A DNA stretch of 64,000 bases from Acanthacorydalis orientalis (lineage: Eukaryota > Arthropoda > Insecta > Megaloptera > Corydalidae). The DNA lies in the NCBI GenBank assembly GCA_034766995.1, contig CM068314.1, positions 22,597,284 to 22,661,283 on the forward strand. Reading direction: 5' to 3'. The number at the start of each line of letters is the position of its first letter. The stretch's first letter is position 1. Under the pieces are notes generated by a model. It did not search any database. It saw only the letters and a program-made list of their open reading frames with translations, and was not told where the DNA came from. Below, one piece after another: positions 13,244-27,159 of the stretch. The position numbers and the translations under genes are program-made.

Positions 13244-13445
13244 CACACATACACTCGTAAAATATACATATACACTACAAAATTAACACTGGTTAGAGAG
13301 GTAGAATAATTTTTTAATAATATGGCAACAGTGCTGAATTTGTCAAAAATGAATTTCAACATTTCTAAAACTTTTCAATTAACATATGAAATAAAAATCC
13401 TCCACAGTAATCCAATATTTCAAAGCCTCATATATGTATACATAC

Positions 13446-13466
13446 ATACATACTCATATATATTTA

Positions 13467-13562
<96 letters not shown>
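13446..13562. repeat. compound CATA/(TA)n microsatellite
   Basis: Starts with CATA-type units, then TA repeats interrupted only by TTTA and ACA, about 115 bp. The YIYIYI reading frames here are repeat artefacts. Confidence 0.95.
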
Positions 13563-13563
<1 letters not shown>

Positions 13564-14570
13564 AAAATACTATTTACAAAGATTACAAATTATTAATCTA
13601 ACCTAAAATGAAAAATATTCTCTTAAATACACATAACTTCTGTATTTAAACTAAATTTTAGGGATTTAATTAGATCATCTAGTAATAATGGCACCCTGAG
13701 TTTTGTAAGAGAATATTTAAAACTATATTTTGACGTAGTGAAACTATTCATTATTTTCAATTATATATTTTATTTAATTAAGGTTGTCGGTGGGGTGTGA
13801 ACAAATAAAAGCTCTTGAAATTTTTAATTTATAAAAATATTATTTTGGTAATGTGCGGTAATATTTTAATCAACACGATATTTTCATCAACTGAATAGAA
13901 ATCAAGTAAATAACAACATTCATTGCAATTGATGCTCTTTTTACTATAAAATGTTAATCGTATTTTTCCAAATTCCAATATGGTTTTTAAAGAAAAAGCA
14001 AAACACTGTAGAAAAAGCATTGTATTACAACAGAGTATTTAGCACATTCCTTACCACTTTGAAAAACTCCTTCGTATTTATTTTTATGATTTTTTACATT
14101 CTTGCTTAATGTTCTCATTTCATTTTAACTTAAAATATCTTTCTAACAAGAGACTAGAAACTATTAACAACATTATTTTTCATAAATACGTGTTATAAAA
14201 CAACAACACAGTTATTAGTATTTTTTTAAACAAAAAATGTTGTTTTGCCTGCAATAATAAAATTAAATACTTAACTTCTTATGTCAAATGTTTCATAATT
14301 CGAATGCTTTATGTAAATGTAAAATATGAAAATTCAAACTAAACACTTATAATTTCTTGATACTTGATTGTTTTTTAATGTTATTGCAAACAAAAATATT
14401 CATATGAAATTAAATATTCAAGAGCAAAAATAAAAGATCCCAATTTGGGTCGGTCTTCTTTTATATGGAGCTCTAAAGAAAAACGTATACATAAAGTACC
14501 CTTGTCAATCAAATAAATTTAAGTTTAAATACAAATACAAAACGTTCATGCAGTTTATATTCGAACTTAT

Positions 14571-14576
14571 TTTATT
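14571..14576 (-). terminator. candidate poly(A) signal, expanded
   Basis: AATAAA on the minus strand about 235 bp downstream of the expanded stop codon. Tentative because the region is AT-rich. Confidence 0.3.
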
Positions 14577-14807
14577 TTAAAGAAGTTAATTTAAAATTTT
14601 ACTAAAATATACAAAAGTCGTTTTATGAAATCGATTAATATTTAAATAAAACCAAATAAATTAACATCGGTCGGTAATTTCTTCGTCTAAGTACATTTTA
14701 TAAAAATCTAATTTATATATCTGTATAAATATGTAGTTGTGGATTTTAAAAGTGTTTAACAAGGCAACAATTGCGCCCTTAGAAGACCGACCTTAATTCC
14801 AATATGT

Positions 14808-17800
14808 CTATGAATGCGACTGCATTGTTTTATGTTTACCTCTGGTATCTGTAATAACGTATGTATTAGGTGCAGCCCTGGGTATCTCAGGTAACTTATC
14901 ACTCGGATGCCGATGACTGGATACAGTTTTCTTCACTGGCTTATTGATCTGCATGCTATTTAATCCAGATACAGGATATTTGTGTTTCACTGCACTGGAC
15001 GGAACTCTGGTCGATGGTGTTTCGCCCGAAGGATGTTTAGGCATAACGAAAGCTTTCGTTTGCTTTAACAACGATCGATCGTTACACAAAGCAGATATAA
15101 GAGGTAAATCGAGATTTTTACTTTTCTCACGTAACGTTCTTATATCTATCACACCTCCTGTATTACTCGCCTTTGCAGACTGCAAAGGCGGTACAGGAGT
15201 CTGTTCTACGTCGACTGTAGACTTTATAGGCGACACTTGCTGCAACAGCACGTTCTGCACGGGGTGTATTCGTGATAGTTTATCTTTAATGATCGCATCC
15301 ATAATTGGTTGGGTAACAGGTCTACGTATCCTTTCTTTAGGATCCATCGAAGGCATTTTTATAAGTGGCGGCGGAGGAGGAGGCGGAAGACGTCGAAACT
15401 TCGACTTTTGTGGAATTTCAAGAGAGTTGAGTATATTATCATCAGATTTCGCTCGTGAGAATCTATTCAATCCCGAAGGTCTGTGAGGAGGCGGAGGCGG
15501 AGGTGGTTCTAAACTACCTGTGGACGACAAACTTGCTGCACTGTATATCGGTAACTGTACGTATGTATCTGATAGATTCTGTGTCGATGCATATCTTGTA
15601 GGTGAAAGAGAAACATTCAGATAAGGTGTCGACCTATAGACAACAGGTCTCTTTGTAGGATACGGTGGTGGACTTTGCGCTAATGCTGCAAACAGAGATC
15701 CCTGTTTTGCTTCCAGATATTCTTGTTTGCTTATTGCCGGTTCTTTCAAAGGGAACACTACAAAATCGACATCGCTGTACATTTGTTGACGATACTGTTC
15801 GATCTGTGAACGCGACAACTGACTTGTATATACCGTTGCAAGTTTCGGAGGTGGTGGCGGCGGCGGAGGTTGTCTTGGTGCGGGAGGGGGAGGAGGAGGT
15901 GGTAGAAACGTGTATGGAACTAAAACACTTGCTTTACTTGCAGCTACGTCGAGGTAGTTATTTGGAGCAATTAAAGCTGCGACGGGTAGAGCAGCAACGG
16001 GTTTTAATCCATCACCGGGCGAAGGATAATAATGAGGTTTGATTCTTGACATCGTCGACGAATGTTTTGGAGGTATTGGCGGTACACTCATAGGTGAACT
16101 CATACTACGACTTGAAAGCGAAGATATATCCATTGAAGGAGTAGCGAAACTTGGAGTAGGATTTACTCCGACCAAAGATGTTTGCGCCGTCAAAATATTA
16201 ATTTGTGGTCTTGTCTTAATGAATCTCGCTGAAGCTTCTTCTGATGGATAAGCGGGGGGAGGTATTGGAGTCACTGGAGGCATAATCGAACCATAAGGGT
16301 AAGGTGGAGGGTCGCGTATCGGTCGTGGTAAAACCATTTCATCGCTCATGCAAGAGAGTGAAGATTCGTCAAAATCTCTTACAGATGTTTCCGTCGAAAT
16401 TGACTTCGAAATAGTATCATGATGAGCATTATAAGGCGGTGGCGGTCGAAAATGAAAAGAGACAGACTCGCCGTCTACACTAGTATTTGTCGACTCCACG
16501 ATACCGAGTAATGAATTATCCATATGAGATACCTGATTACTATCGATTCGTTTCGGCGGTACAGGCACAAATCCCTGATACGATGATGGTAAAGTCACAT
16601 AATCAGAATCTGAGTCTAATGTATGACTAACTGTTTTTCGAGTAGGATATACACCTCTTCCAACAATAAGATCTGATAATTCTTCGGCGGATAGAAGAGC
16701 TTGTTTATTATCGGTGGGATCGCTGCCATCTCCATGAAACGAGTCCGAATTGCTAATATTCGAATTGGATCTATCTCGAAACACACCTTCGCCATCAACT
16801 TGATCGATATTCGCAAATTCTTTATGATTCATATATCCATTTCTTGTTTCAAATGACATTAGGCTGCACGGTTGACCTTCAGACGCCATATCTTGTGAGC
16901 TCGCGAAATCTGTACCATCTGCAACATCGCTGCTGACAGTTGTCATTTGACTTGAGTCCATTGTATAGATGCCACTAGTTTGACTCGACACTGTATGAGA
17001 ATTTCCAAGTGTATAAACACCTGAATTCGTTTCTCGCGTGTCGATTTCAATACATGTTGCTTCACTAACGGCTGAATTCTGCGCCGTATGACTATACCCA
17101 AGTTCCAAACTACTACTGGTGGATGGTCTCCGTCCAGTTTTAGCTCCGCCTGCTATGACGACCGTACTACAACTCGAAGAACATTGTGAACCTGCACATT
17201 TGGGAGTTGTTTTCGGCGAAATACAGCTATCATTATCATTTTGTTTTTGTAAAACATCCGGAGTAGACGACACTAATTCACTGCTATTGCTGCTACTTCG
17301 ACTACTATTCGATAATATATCGGACTGATTTAGTTTGAGCGAAGTCATTGTTTCAATAGTGCTAGCTAGCGATTTTTCGATAGGCTGATTACTAGCTGAT
17401 GAAGACTGACGACTAACGGGATTACTATCCATCAAATGTGCCAACGCTAGACTTTCTGTTGATGGTGCGGGAGGACAAGTTATCATTATTTCTAATTCAT
17501 CCTCAGAATGTACTCTATCACTAACAATGCCACTTGTTGTATTTGAAGATGCACTCGAAATAACAGAAACTCTTTGATCTGACCTGCCGGCTTTGCAAGG
17601 CAGGCGAGAATAAAGATAACAGTCTCTAAGACATCTCCTTTGTTCCTCTTCTAATTTTCGAGCCTCGTTAAGTCGAGGTGCCACTGCCATTGAGAACTGG
17701 TGCGTATCTCGACATAACGCCAACAACAATTTACTCTTTTCATCGCTACTCGTGTACAGTGTTAATTTTTCGTGTCCAGTTCGAATTTCAAACTTTTTAC

Positions 17801-18350
17801 GCTCAAAACTTAATTTTCCTATCGAACTCCACAAAAACGTCGACGCCGGATTATTATCCGGGCAAACTTTCACACCGTGAGCGCAAACAGCAAGAAGTAT
17901 CGAACCAGGAAGTTGCTCGTGTTTATTTGCCCGAAGTCGAAATACATGCGCGTTTATCGGTTCTTGTAACTGACACGCTTCTCGAATATATTGCAGTTCG
18001 GCTTCAGCGCGTGTAAGACCTCTGTTATCTCGATGATTGTTTTCGATTGCTTGTACTCCCCACGGAGTACGAAGAGATGGAGGTACATAATCTTCGGGTC
18101 GAAAATAGCCAGGAGTCGCAGGATCGGCACGATCGCCGACATCAGCTTGCAAAGCAAGACCAGCGAGAAGAAGTGCATGTTCCGGCGACGAACCTGCACC
18201 TCCGATACCACTTCGGGAAGCCGCATTGTGTCGTAATTGTAGATAATAATGGTGTCGTGTTGCTTCGTCTCGTAAAAGCAACGGGCTGTCGACATAAAAC
18301 TGCACTCTGAAGTAAAAAGCGAGAGCTGGCCGCCCGTTCGCGTCTAAGCC
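14808..18350 (-). CDS. ex: expanded terminal coding exon (FERM F2-F3 and Yorkie-binding tail)
   Basis: 1,180 codons plus stop. The acceptor TTTGTTTCAG ends at 18351; residues read upstream of GLDANGRP are intronic. It encodes the rest of the FERM domain, then a Ser/Thr-rich disordered region with TSGIVS (genomic 17520-17537), PPxY motifs, four runs of 7-8 prolines and a basic Ser/Thr/Pro C-terminus. A second TSGIYT string lies at full-length residues 572-577. Every other open frame over this exon is a shadow. Confidence 0.95.
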   Translation of the reverse strand, partial: GLDANGRPALAFYFRVQFYVDSPLLLRDEATRHHYYLQLRHNAASRSGIGGAGSSPEHALLLAGLALQADVGDRADPATPGYFRPEDYVPPSLRTPWGVQAIENNHRDNRGLTRAEAELQYIREACQLQEPINAHVFRLRANKHEQLPGSILLAVCAHGVKVCPDNNPASTFLWSSIGKLSFERKKFEIRTGHEKLTLYTSSDEKSKLLLALCRDTHQFSMAVAPRLNEARKLEEEQRRCLRDCYLYSRLPCKAGRSDQRVSVISSASSNTTSGIVSDRVHSEDELEIMITCPPAPSTESLALAHLMDSNPVSRQSSSASNQPIEKSLASTIETMTSLKLNQSDILSNSSRSSSNSSELVSSTPDVLQKQNDNDSCISPKTTPKCAGSQCSSSCSTVVIAGGAKTGRRPSTSSSLELGYSHTAQNSAVSEATCIEIDTRETNSGVYTLGNSHTVSSQTSGIYTMDSSQMTTVSSDVADGTDFASSQDMASEGQPCSLMSFETRNGYMNHKEFANIDQVDGEGVFRDRSNSNISNSDSFHGDGSDPTDNKQALLSAEELSDLIVGRGVYPTRKTVSHTLDSDSDYVTLPSSYQGFVPVPPKRIDSNQVSHMDNSLLGIVESTNTSVDGESVSFHFRPPPPYNAHHDTISKSISTETSVRDFDESSLSCMSDEMVLPRPIRDPPPYPYGSIMPPVTPIPPPAYPSEEASARFIKTRPQINILTAQTSLVGVNPTPSFATPSMDISSLSSRSMSSPMSVPPIPPKHSSTMSRIKPHYYPSPGDGLKPVAALPVAALIAPNNYLDVAASKASVLVPYTFLPPPPPPPAPRQPPPPPPPPKLATVYTSQLSRSQIEQYRQQMYSDVDFVVFPLKEPAISKQEYLEAKQGSLFAALAQSPPPYPTKRPVVYRSTPYLNVSLSPTRYASTQNLSDTYVQLPIYSAASLSSTGSLEPPPPPPPHRPSGLNRFSRAKSDDNILNSLEIPQKSKFRRLPPPPPPPLIKMPSMDPKERIRRPVTQPIMDAIIKDKLSRIHPVQNVLLQQVSPIKSTVDVEQTPVPPLQSAKASNTGGVIDIRTLREKSKNLDLPLISALCNDRSLLKQTKAFVMPKHPSGETPSTRVPSSAVKHKYPVSGLNSMQINKPVKKTVSSHRHPSDKLPEIPRAAPNTYVITDTRGKHKTMQSHS

Positions 18351-20056
18351 CTGAAACAAAATTGAAATATATTAGAATTGCTCAACATACGCTTACATTA
18401 AAAAATATAATTTTAATCATTAAAAAACTAAAAAAATCTTACGTGTGTGTGAGATGACCGCCAACTTTTTGGTGCATATTTGGATAGTTTGCTGTCGGGT
18501 TCCGCAAACAGGTATTCTCCATCTGAAAAAGTATGTTTACGAATGTATCACAATATATATTAATGAAATATACTACAATTATAATTTTCATTGCATCAAA
18601 TTACTGTTGATATTATTATAACTGATTATTCAGTAAGAAGTAAGATTACTCAATTACCTTAGATTCATAGAATTGTAAAATAACATTTAAGAAAAAATAA
18701 ACCTAAAACGTACATCAATTTCGTTAAATCCCAAAACAAAATATTGATTGAAAAATATAACATTGCAGTTAGCAGAAAGCCTTTTTAAATAGACTGGATA
18801 AAAAATATTTGTCCAGAACAATCAAAAAGCAACTTTGTACTTCAAAAATCGCACAAAACGCTAAACAAATCTCTTAAAGTGATGGAAACTTAATCCTTAT
18901 AGTAACGACATTCAAATAGTTGTATGAATACGCACAAAAAATATGTAATGAATAAAAACTCAAGGCAATGTTACTTAAAATAAATATGAAAATATGGATA
19001 AATTATGTTGTTATTATAAAATAAAACTTTGCATAATATTACACAAAAATAAGATTATTTGTATTATATATTATAAAATAAATGAATTCAACCTGAAAAT
19101 AATTTACCAAATTTTATTACAATGTTTTTAAAGAATATGTATGTATGTTTTTATATTAATTAAGAAGCACCGGATTTTGTTTGAAAAATTAATCTAAATT
19201 TTAAAAACACAGAAAATAATCTTCGAAAGAATAACATTTTTAAATAATTTACTACATATTCGTTATCTCACAAAAACAAAATAATAATTAATATCAAATC
19301 AGATCCTAGAATGTTAAAAACTTATAATATCCTTGCTATTATTTACAAATTAGTTCAAAAATCATCTCCAAAAAAAAGAAGGGGAAAAATCAAAAGTTCT
19401 AGTCCGAAACTGATTATAGACCTAACGTTTTTCATCGAATCGAAAAAAATAAGCGAGTAAAAACTTTTCAAAATAGTGATGTTGTCTTCTTAAGCACGGT
19501 TTGTCTGTCCGTACGTCGATCTCTGGCCGCGGAATGTTGCCTGGCGTGCCTGCTGATGTGGTATGCGCAGCAGCCCGGAGACTGCATTCCAAAACGCGTA
19601 GTGCTCTGCCCACACCCCGTCCCGACCCCTCGAACCCTATTTATTGTGCATATATTGTATGTATCACAATCAACACGTGTTTAGGGTTATTCATACACTA
19701 CTGGTTGTATTTTAACATTTTATATGCCACTGTTATGTTTGACTGCATTTATCGATGTCGGAGTCGCGTAACAAGATATTTTTTATTTTGAATGTACGAT
19801 ATAATCAACTTATGACATCAGAATGTGTGTCTATTTTTCGGTGTGTACAATAATATGTAAATATTTTTGAGTCCATGTAGATGTTCTTAAATTATTCTTA
19901 GAAAAAAAAAACAATTTTAAATTAAAAAAAATTATAAACAGAATTTTTCAAACTGAATATATTATAATTTTATAAACTATTTTTAATATCAATAAATTTC
20001 ATAGCAGACTAACTCTAATATTATTTTCTTAGCGACAACACTATTCACAAATTTTA

Positions 20057-20121
<65 letters not shown>

Positions 20122-20648
20122 TTACATAGATTTACGTGTGCTCTTTTATCATTTAAAATTTTGTCTACACATAAAAATCACAGGCAGAACGAACTCTCGA
20201 ATTCTAAATTTATAATTAACAATAGATCGTTGAACGAGTGAAGTAACCAGCGGCTATCTATCAAGTTTTATGAACGAGTTGAAATGCGTACAGTCAAGAG
20301 AAACAGACAAATTAAATCAACTAGTTTCTGTGTTAATTTCTAGAGTAGTAGTTCAACGTTGAAAAACTGATTAAAGGAAATGTGCTCGCCATAAATACTT
20401 CATACTGCATCCATAACAGCGGGAAATATTTCAAGTACGGCTCATAAATAAATAATTGTTTGTAAAAGTTCTCGGAATGCTGAATGAATGGAATGCGTGT
20501 GAGCGTACACTTTTCTAAAATTGATATTAATTCTAGATAAATGAAGATTATTTCCCATGCAGAGCCGTATGCTCGGCATTTACAGGTTTTATGACAACAT
20601 TCTTTTCGATTTCATTGCTCTTGTTTTACCTCTTTTTAATCTCAATTC

Positions 20649-20692
<44 letters not shown>

Positions 20693-22112
20693 AAGATCAG
20701 TTCTAAAAATATAACCCAACAAAAACGACACCATAATACCAAACAAGTTTGACTGAATAATTACTCTTAAATTTCTGAAACTACAATAAGATCAGATATT
20801 GTTTGTTCCTAAAAATATTTGAATTTAATAATTTGAATAATTTTAAATAATAAAAGAAATATACATAAGAATATTTGATAAAAATAACTAAAATCTGATC
20901 AATAAGTAGATTTATTTTCCTTAGAAAAATATCACAAAACATGTATTAAAAAGCATACACATGTACATTTAATTTAATAATGAACTATTATTAAATAAAA
21001 TGTCCTTGAAATATATTATATATTAAATTAATGGAAACAAAAAAATACACAATATTTTAATAATTTCATTTACATGCGTGTTATTTTAAAATAATTATGT
21101 GAGAAATTGAAATATAAAACTGAATACTTTGTTAGTTTAATCATCGTTAAAAATTTCCAGTCATAGTTTTTTTTTTTTCTTAATTATTTTTTGTTGGAAA
21201 CGCTATATCACAACTGCAATACAGAGAGTTAATACATTTATTAAAACTAAATAGAACAAAATATTAAAACTAAAAGAATATAATTATTATGCTTCACTTA
21301 CATAATTAAAGAAATATATAAATATTAAATAAACACTAATAGATTTTTTTATAATAAGGTATTTAAAAAAAACAGATGAATTCTATTTTAAACCAATTAT
21401 AAAAATATTGAATGCGTATAAAAAATTACACAAATTTCAAAAACTGTTATAAAAATGAAACTATTATTGGACTTCAAAAATATTGCACAAAAGTAAATGT
21501 AAAAAACCTAAAAAAATATCTAAACGCTCCATTGTCTAGAAATTATTTGTGAAATTAACATTAAATTTTATATATTCATGAATTATGAAAAAAATAATAA
21601 TTTACAAAAAGTTAAAACGAGGAATTGATCAAAAATCTGGTCAGAAAATTAGAAAATGATAACTTGAAGTGTGAGTGAAGAATAGAATGATGATTACAAA
21701 TAAGATAAGGACAGACCCTCTAAGCCTGATAGTATAAAAAACTAATTAAATTATCCAACGTTGGCCTGGAATATTTCAAAGGAAAAAAATATTTTATAAC
21801 TCAAGTGTCTGATAAAAGGTATAAATAAATGCAAAATAATTCAAGGAAAACAAAAATGAAAAGACCATCCTAAAATCTTAATATTTTTAAGGCAATTTAA
21901 GTTAGAAGAATGAAATTCAGTTGCTAAGAACTGAAATATACAGTGTTCTTCAAAAAATAAATACCGTGCTGGATATTCATAGATTATATTAAGTACGAGC
22001 ATGTATGAAAATTTTCAACCGTCTAGGTATTTTAGAGTTACGAATGCCAAAGGCAGACCAGACACATATACAGACATTCCGTTTTATGTATATGTCTATA
22101 AAAACACATTTC

Positions 22113-22187
<75 letters not shown>

Positions 22188-22548
22188 GTATGTACATTTT
22201 CATAAAATCTTATTAAATAATCTTATTCATTTGTATAGTTCTTTCAGAATCAATGTTTTAGAACAAACTTAAACAAAATTTCACCGTTAAATCTGAATAT
22301 CAAAGGCATCAAAAAAAGAAGATCAATATATTCTTATACACTTTATATCAACATATCTAATAAAAAAGATTAAAATTAAAAATGCTGTCGTACTTTTAAA
22401 TAACATGAAGAGCTTTAAAAACACAATAAACACATTTTGTACAAACAAATCTACAATAAAGATTTGTTAATTCATGTTGATTTCCCATTACCATACAAGT
22501 TTCAAAACTTTCACTATTCTACAAAAACTATGCTATACAATACAGATA

Positions 22549-22640
<92 letters not shown>

Positions 22641-23109
22641 TGGAATAATAAAAATCATTTTAAACGTATGTAAATATATAGTAAAGAACCGTGTACTTAA
22701 AATATAATAACGCAATACATACTTCCATTATTGACATCGCGCTATTAAAAACCAATAATGAAAGTTTAACAAATGCGTGCGTGAAAGAGTTAAGCCGCTA
22801 TTCCGTGTATGTATGGAATTTCTTTCATATCCGCTCACGTTTCTAATCATCAGCCTCATCATCATCATCATCATCATGAAAAGACAAGGACCGGGCAACC
22901 AGCTAGCTCATGGCAAAACACTGCATGAAAATCAGCCCACACAGTCGACCAGAACAACACACCACAATGTTGATTATGTCAGTGATTCTCAACTAACTAC
23001 GAAATTATTCTCAGATGAAATTCTTGTATTTAATACGCACATATTTCGGCGTTTTTGTATGGAATGTGTTTGTAAATGGAACTTGATATAAGATTATATA
23101 CTTTTATGC

Positions 23110-23149
<40 letters not shown>

Positions 23150-24244
23150 ATATACACATACACACACATTCACATGAGATATTTTTAGTTATGATTTTAT
23201 ATAACAAAATAACGCAAATTACACCTTGTTCATTTTTAAAATTATATTAAATTATTAAAATATGAATAAAATCACTTCCTTTAAAAACCAAATTAATAAA
23301 ATGACATACTTATAAAACGAATTTTTATTTCCAATTTGTACTAACATTACATTTTTTTTCTAATATGTAAGAAACAATTTTACTCTTCCTACACAAATTT
23401 CGAATATTTCAAACACTTCTCTTTCAAACAAATAATATTCAAATAAATCCTTAATTATATATTTTATTGGCGATTTTTTTCATTTCTATCTTTATAATAA
23501 AACTATAAAAATATCTTTAAATAATAATATATTTTATAAAAACAGTTTTATATAATTTTATATCTATTTTTTAAAAAATATGGTTTTGTGCTCATTAGAA
23601 TTATTATAGAGGATTCATTCATAAATAATCAAACTTATCACAATTCTATATCTTATTTTACATTATTATGTAAGATGTGTAAAACTAATTACTATTCCCT
23701 GAATGTAAAAATATGTTATCAGAGCTGTCGATAGAAAACCCAAAGAAAACTAAACTACAGAACATTTAATCTATTTAATTGAAAAATTATTTCTGTACTT
23801 TTTTCTCTACTTTCAATTTATTAATTGAAGTATAAAGAAAATTATACATAAACAAGCATTCCCCCTAAAAGAAAACACTACAAAAAGTCTACATATATTT
23901 CTAATAATAAATTAAAACCTTTTTTCTATTTACATAATTAATCTCGATAACATCTTTTAAATAAATTTAATTATTTTTACTTTCACAGCTGAATTTTTTT
24001 TAATCAAAATTGATTATTGATCATTTTCGATTGTTGTTCAAGCGTATTTCGATAGAGACGCCATCATCCTCAACGCTATAGTACAAAAAAGTGTATACTA
24101 TAACGCTCAGAAGATATAACATTATTTATAAAAATGAATTGAAAAATTTGTAAAAATGTATTGATCTACAATAGCAAGAGTTATATAGAATTTTTACATT
24201 TTTTGATTTAAATACACTCATATCTCTCTTTCCGTCTCTCTATT

Positions 24245-24308
<64 letters not shown>

Positions 24309-25851
24309 TATTATACACAATCTATGAAAAAGAAAAAATAACCCTTCAAATAATATTCGTATAACAAAATTGCATTACTAAAAATTGCAAATAGAAAGAA
24401 ATGTCAATAATGTTATATTGAAAAAATATTTTATGTAATATAAATTATTATTTTTTTTAAAAAAAATACATGCCATTTTAATATAAATGCTTATCTTCCT
24501 TTGAAACCTTCAGTTCCTCCAGCTATAATTGTCTTTCACATCAAATCATTGATTGCATTGAAAATTAGACGTGAAAAATATAATACAAAGTAAACAAAAT
24601 ATTATTTACATTCAAGAGTATGTATAAAATTTCACAGGGCACAAACAATATTCGCAATATTTATATGAAGTACTGTTCATTTTTTTATTTAGTTTGTTTT
24701 CTTATAGAAATTCGTTTATGGTTATAAGATAGTTTACTTCAATGTATATAGTGATTTAAAAATATTTTTAATTTAACAGAGTCGTTCTCAAATTGGAATA
24801 GAAACGCGTATTCATTTGAATTGACTAGAAAATGTAAAAGATTAACACAAAAAACATGCACAAAATATACAAATGATCATAATTAAAATTATTTATTAAT
24901 CGTATAAATGATCTGCTATTCATCTATGTATAAAATAAATGCAAGTTTTTTTTTAGAAAATTTTGATCATTTAATATTAATAAAATTACTTATATTCGGA
25001 AGAAAGAAAATTCGGACATATACAATTTTCTTATAAATTCTGATTAATTTGACAACATATTTTTAATGGAACAATTAATATATTGGAATTAAAATTTAAC
25101 GATATACTCCTAAATGTGATTATGGTACATAATATGGTAAAAAAAACCATATACTTAAATATATTACCTTCATAGAAATTATTCCTTAATGTACAAAATA
25201 CCTCTTATTCAATTAATGTTCGAATAATATGTATTTATCTTAAGTTAATTTCAAAATTAAACATACTTAATGGCCCGTTTCGAGCATCTCAATTAATACT
25301 TTTTCAAGTATTTAACATCGCAGTATTAAATGTACAAATGTAGCAAAATTAAATTCGGTACGATTATATATGGAAAAAAATACGAATATATTATATTTAA
25401 ATTGTATCGCTAAATCAAATATTATAGGATAATTAAAATGTCTCGAATTTAAAAGTCCGCTTTCGCATTACCCTCATGGCGTGCTAAAAAAGTTACCGTG
25501 AAAAAGTTTGAGAATATTTAGTGTACAAATGTAGCGAGCAAGCAAAAGGCCCACTGGATATTGGCGAGCGCACAGCCGGTGTCCGGTGCGGTGGTGTGGA
25601 GTCGCGCGCGCGAGGCTAAAGACAGGTAGCTGGCCGGGCCCCCGCGGCGACGGCGGACCACGGCGCGGGGAGGGAGACAACGAAGGCCCGGATCATTTGT
25701 ATACCGCGGGCAGTGGTCAGGAATGTGCCCAGTCCGGTACAGGCGCGGCCAAAAGCAAGAGCCACGCGGACGCTTTGGAGAGTACACTCGCCCGATGTTT
25801 TTATCATCGTCATCATCATCTTTGGCATCGCAGCGGTTGCATCACGCACAC

Positions 25852-25922
<71 letters not shown>

Positions 25923-26350
25923 GATTGTACAACAAAATTTAGATGATATTAATTTATATAAATAATATCTTAATTTTCTCTTCTACATTTTTAATAATTA
26001 ACTAAAACTATCTGATCTCATAAGACAAAATAATTTCATTTATATAAAATTATCTTTAGTTTCACGTTTAATCCAATAAGATTATTTATTTTTTATGAAT
26101 ATTTCTTTGCTATATTTATTATACTTTTTAAGAATATTTGAAATAATTTCAAGAATTTACAAAATTTTAAATCTGATAAATTTCACTATCGTAGAAAAAT
26201 AATATGTTTTATATCAGTGCTTAAAGCAAAACTGGTAAATCGCCTTAAAAATAGTATCCTGAAAACTTCTTTACACCGTTCAACCATTTTCTTAAAAAAT
26301 GATACAATTATTAAAGAGATCTGTTTAGCTCTGTATGTATTGTACAATAA

Positions 26351-26412
<62 letters not shown>

Positions 26413-26785
26413 TTGTAAACAATTAGAAGATCACTTTTATATTTACTGATCGAACATCTCAATATTTTACCCGTCGCGAAATTATCGACGTATTTCCAAG
26501 GATAATCGAATCGACATTGATTTCTCAATTACTTAAATATCCTGAAAACGTTTGAAGTTCTTTAAATAAAAATAAAGAATCAATGATTTTATTTTGATTT
26601 TTGGTTTTTATACAAAATGTTTCATCTGTAAGAAGAAACAAAAATTAATTATCGCACAAATGACAATATAATAAAAAAATAGGATGACTATATGATAGCA
26701 CAATGTATATTTTTAAATACCTAAACTGATTACAACTCGGTCTAATTTTATAACATATCACATTCAAAAAAAAATAAGAACTATA

Positions 26786-26843
<58 letters not shown>

Positions 26844-27116
26844 GTGTTCAAAAATTTGAGTATCTTACTATTATATACATTAAACATCAGAGCATTAACT
26901 GATTTCATATTATTTAATATAAATGAATTACAAGTTTAAGGGATATTTTTTTCTAAAAAGAGCAGTTTTTGCATAAAAAGTGTCATGTTCAAAGTTGTGT
27001 TTCAACTCATGAAATATTAATTATATATCAATCATTTGGGTTTAAATAACTAAAAAAATGTTTCTAGTCTCACTTAGATTTAAAATATAAATGGTATGTA
27101 CTCGTTTATTAAATTA

Positions 27117-27159
<43 letters not shown>

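Larger units (their letters stand above)
11913..14807. other. intergenic / 3' UTR region between convergent genes
   Basis: Contains the 3' ends of both genes. A plus-strand AATAAA at 12084-12089 is a reasonable poly(A) signal for the CD98hc-like mRNA. A minus-strand AATAAA (TTTATT at 14571-14576) lies about 235 bp past the expanded stop. Two long (TA)n arrays lie between them. No coding exon seen. Confidence 0.6.

Noticed and set aside
14944..18310. Plus- and minus-strand frames inside the last expanded exon (for example 14944-15486, 15665-16042, 17678-18016, 17954-18295)
   Set aside because: They overlap the long, well-supported expanded reading frame and have no domain of their own; they are shadows.
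22001..22715. Open frames of the YIYIYIY type (also at 13138-13561, 25586-25946, 26186-26528, 38180-38413, 39565-39781, 44290-44502 and 56325-56540)
   Set aside because: They are translations of TA and ATATAC microsatellites on either strand, not proteins.
25474..25946. Protein-coding gene in the GC-rich islet
   Set aside because: Frames are open on several strands at once because stops are rare in GC-rich DNA; none shows a motif or consistent splice signals.
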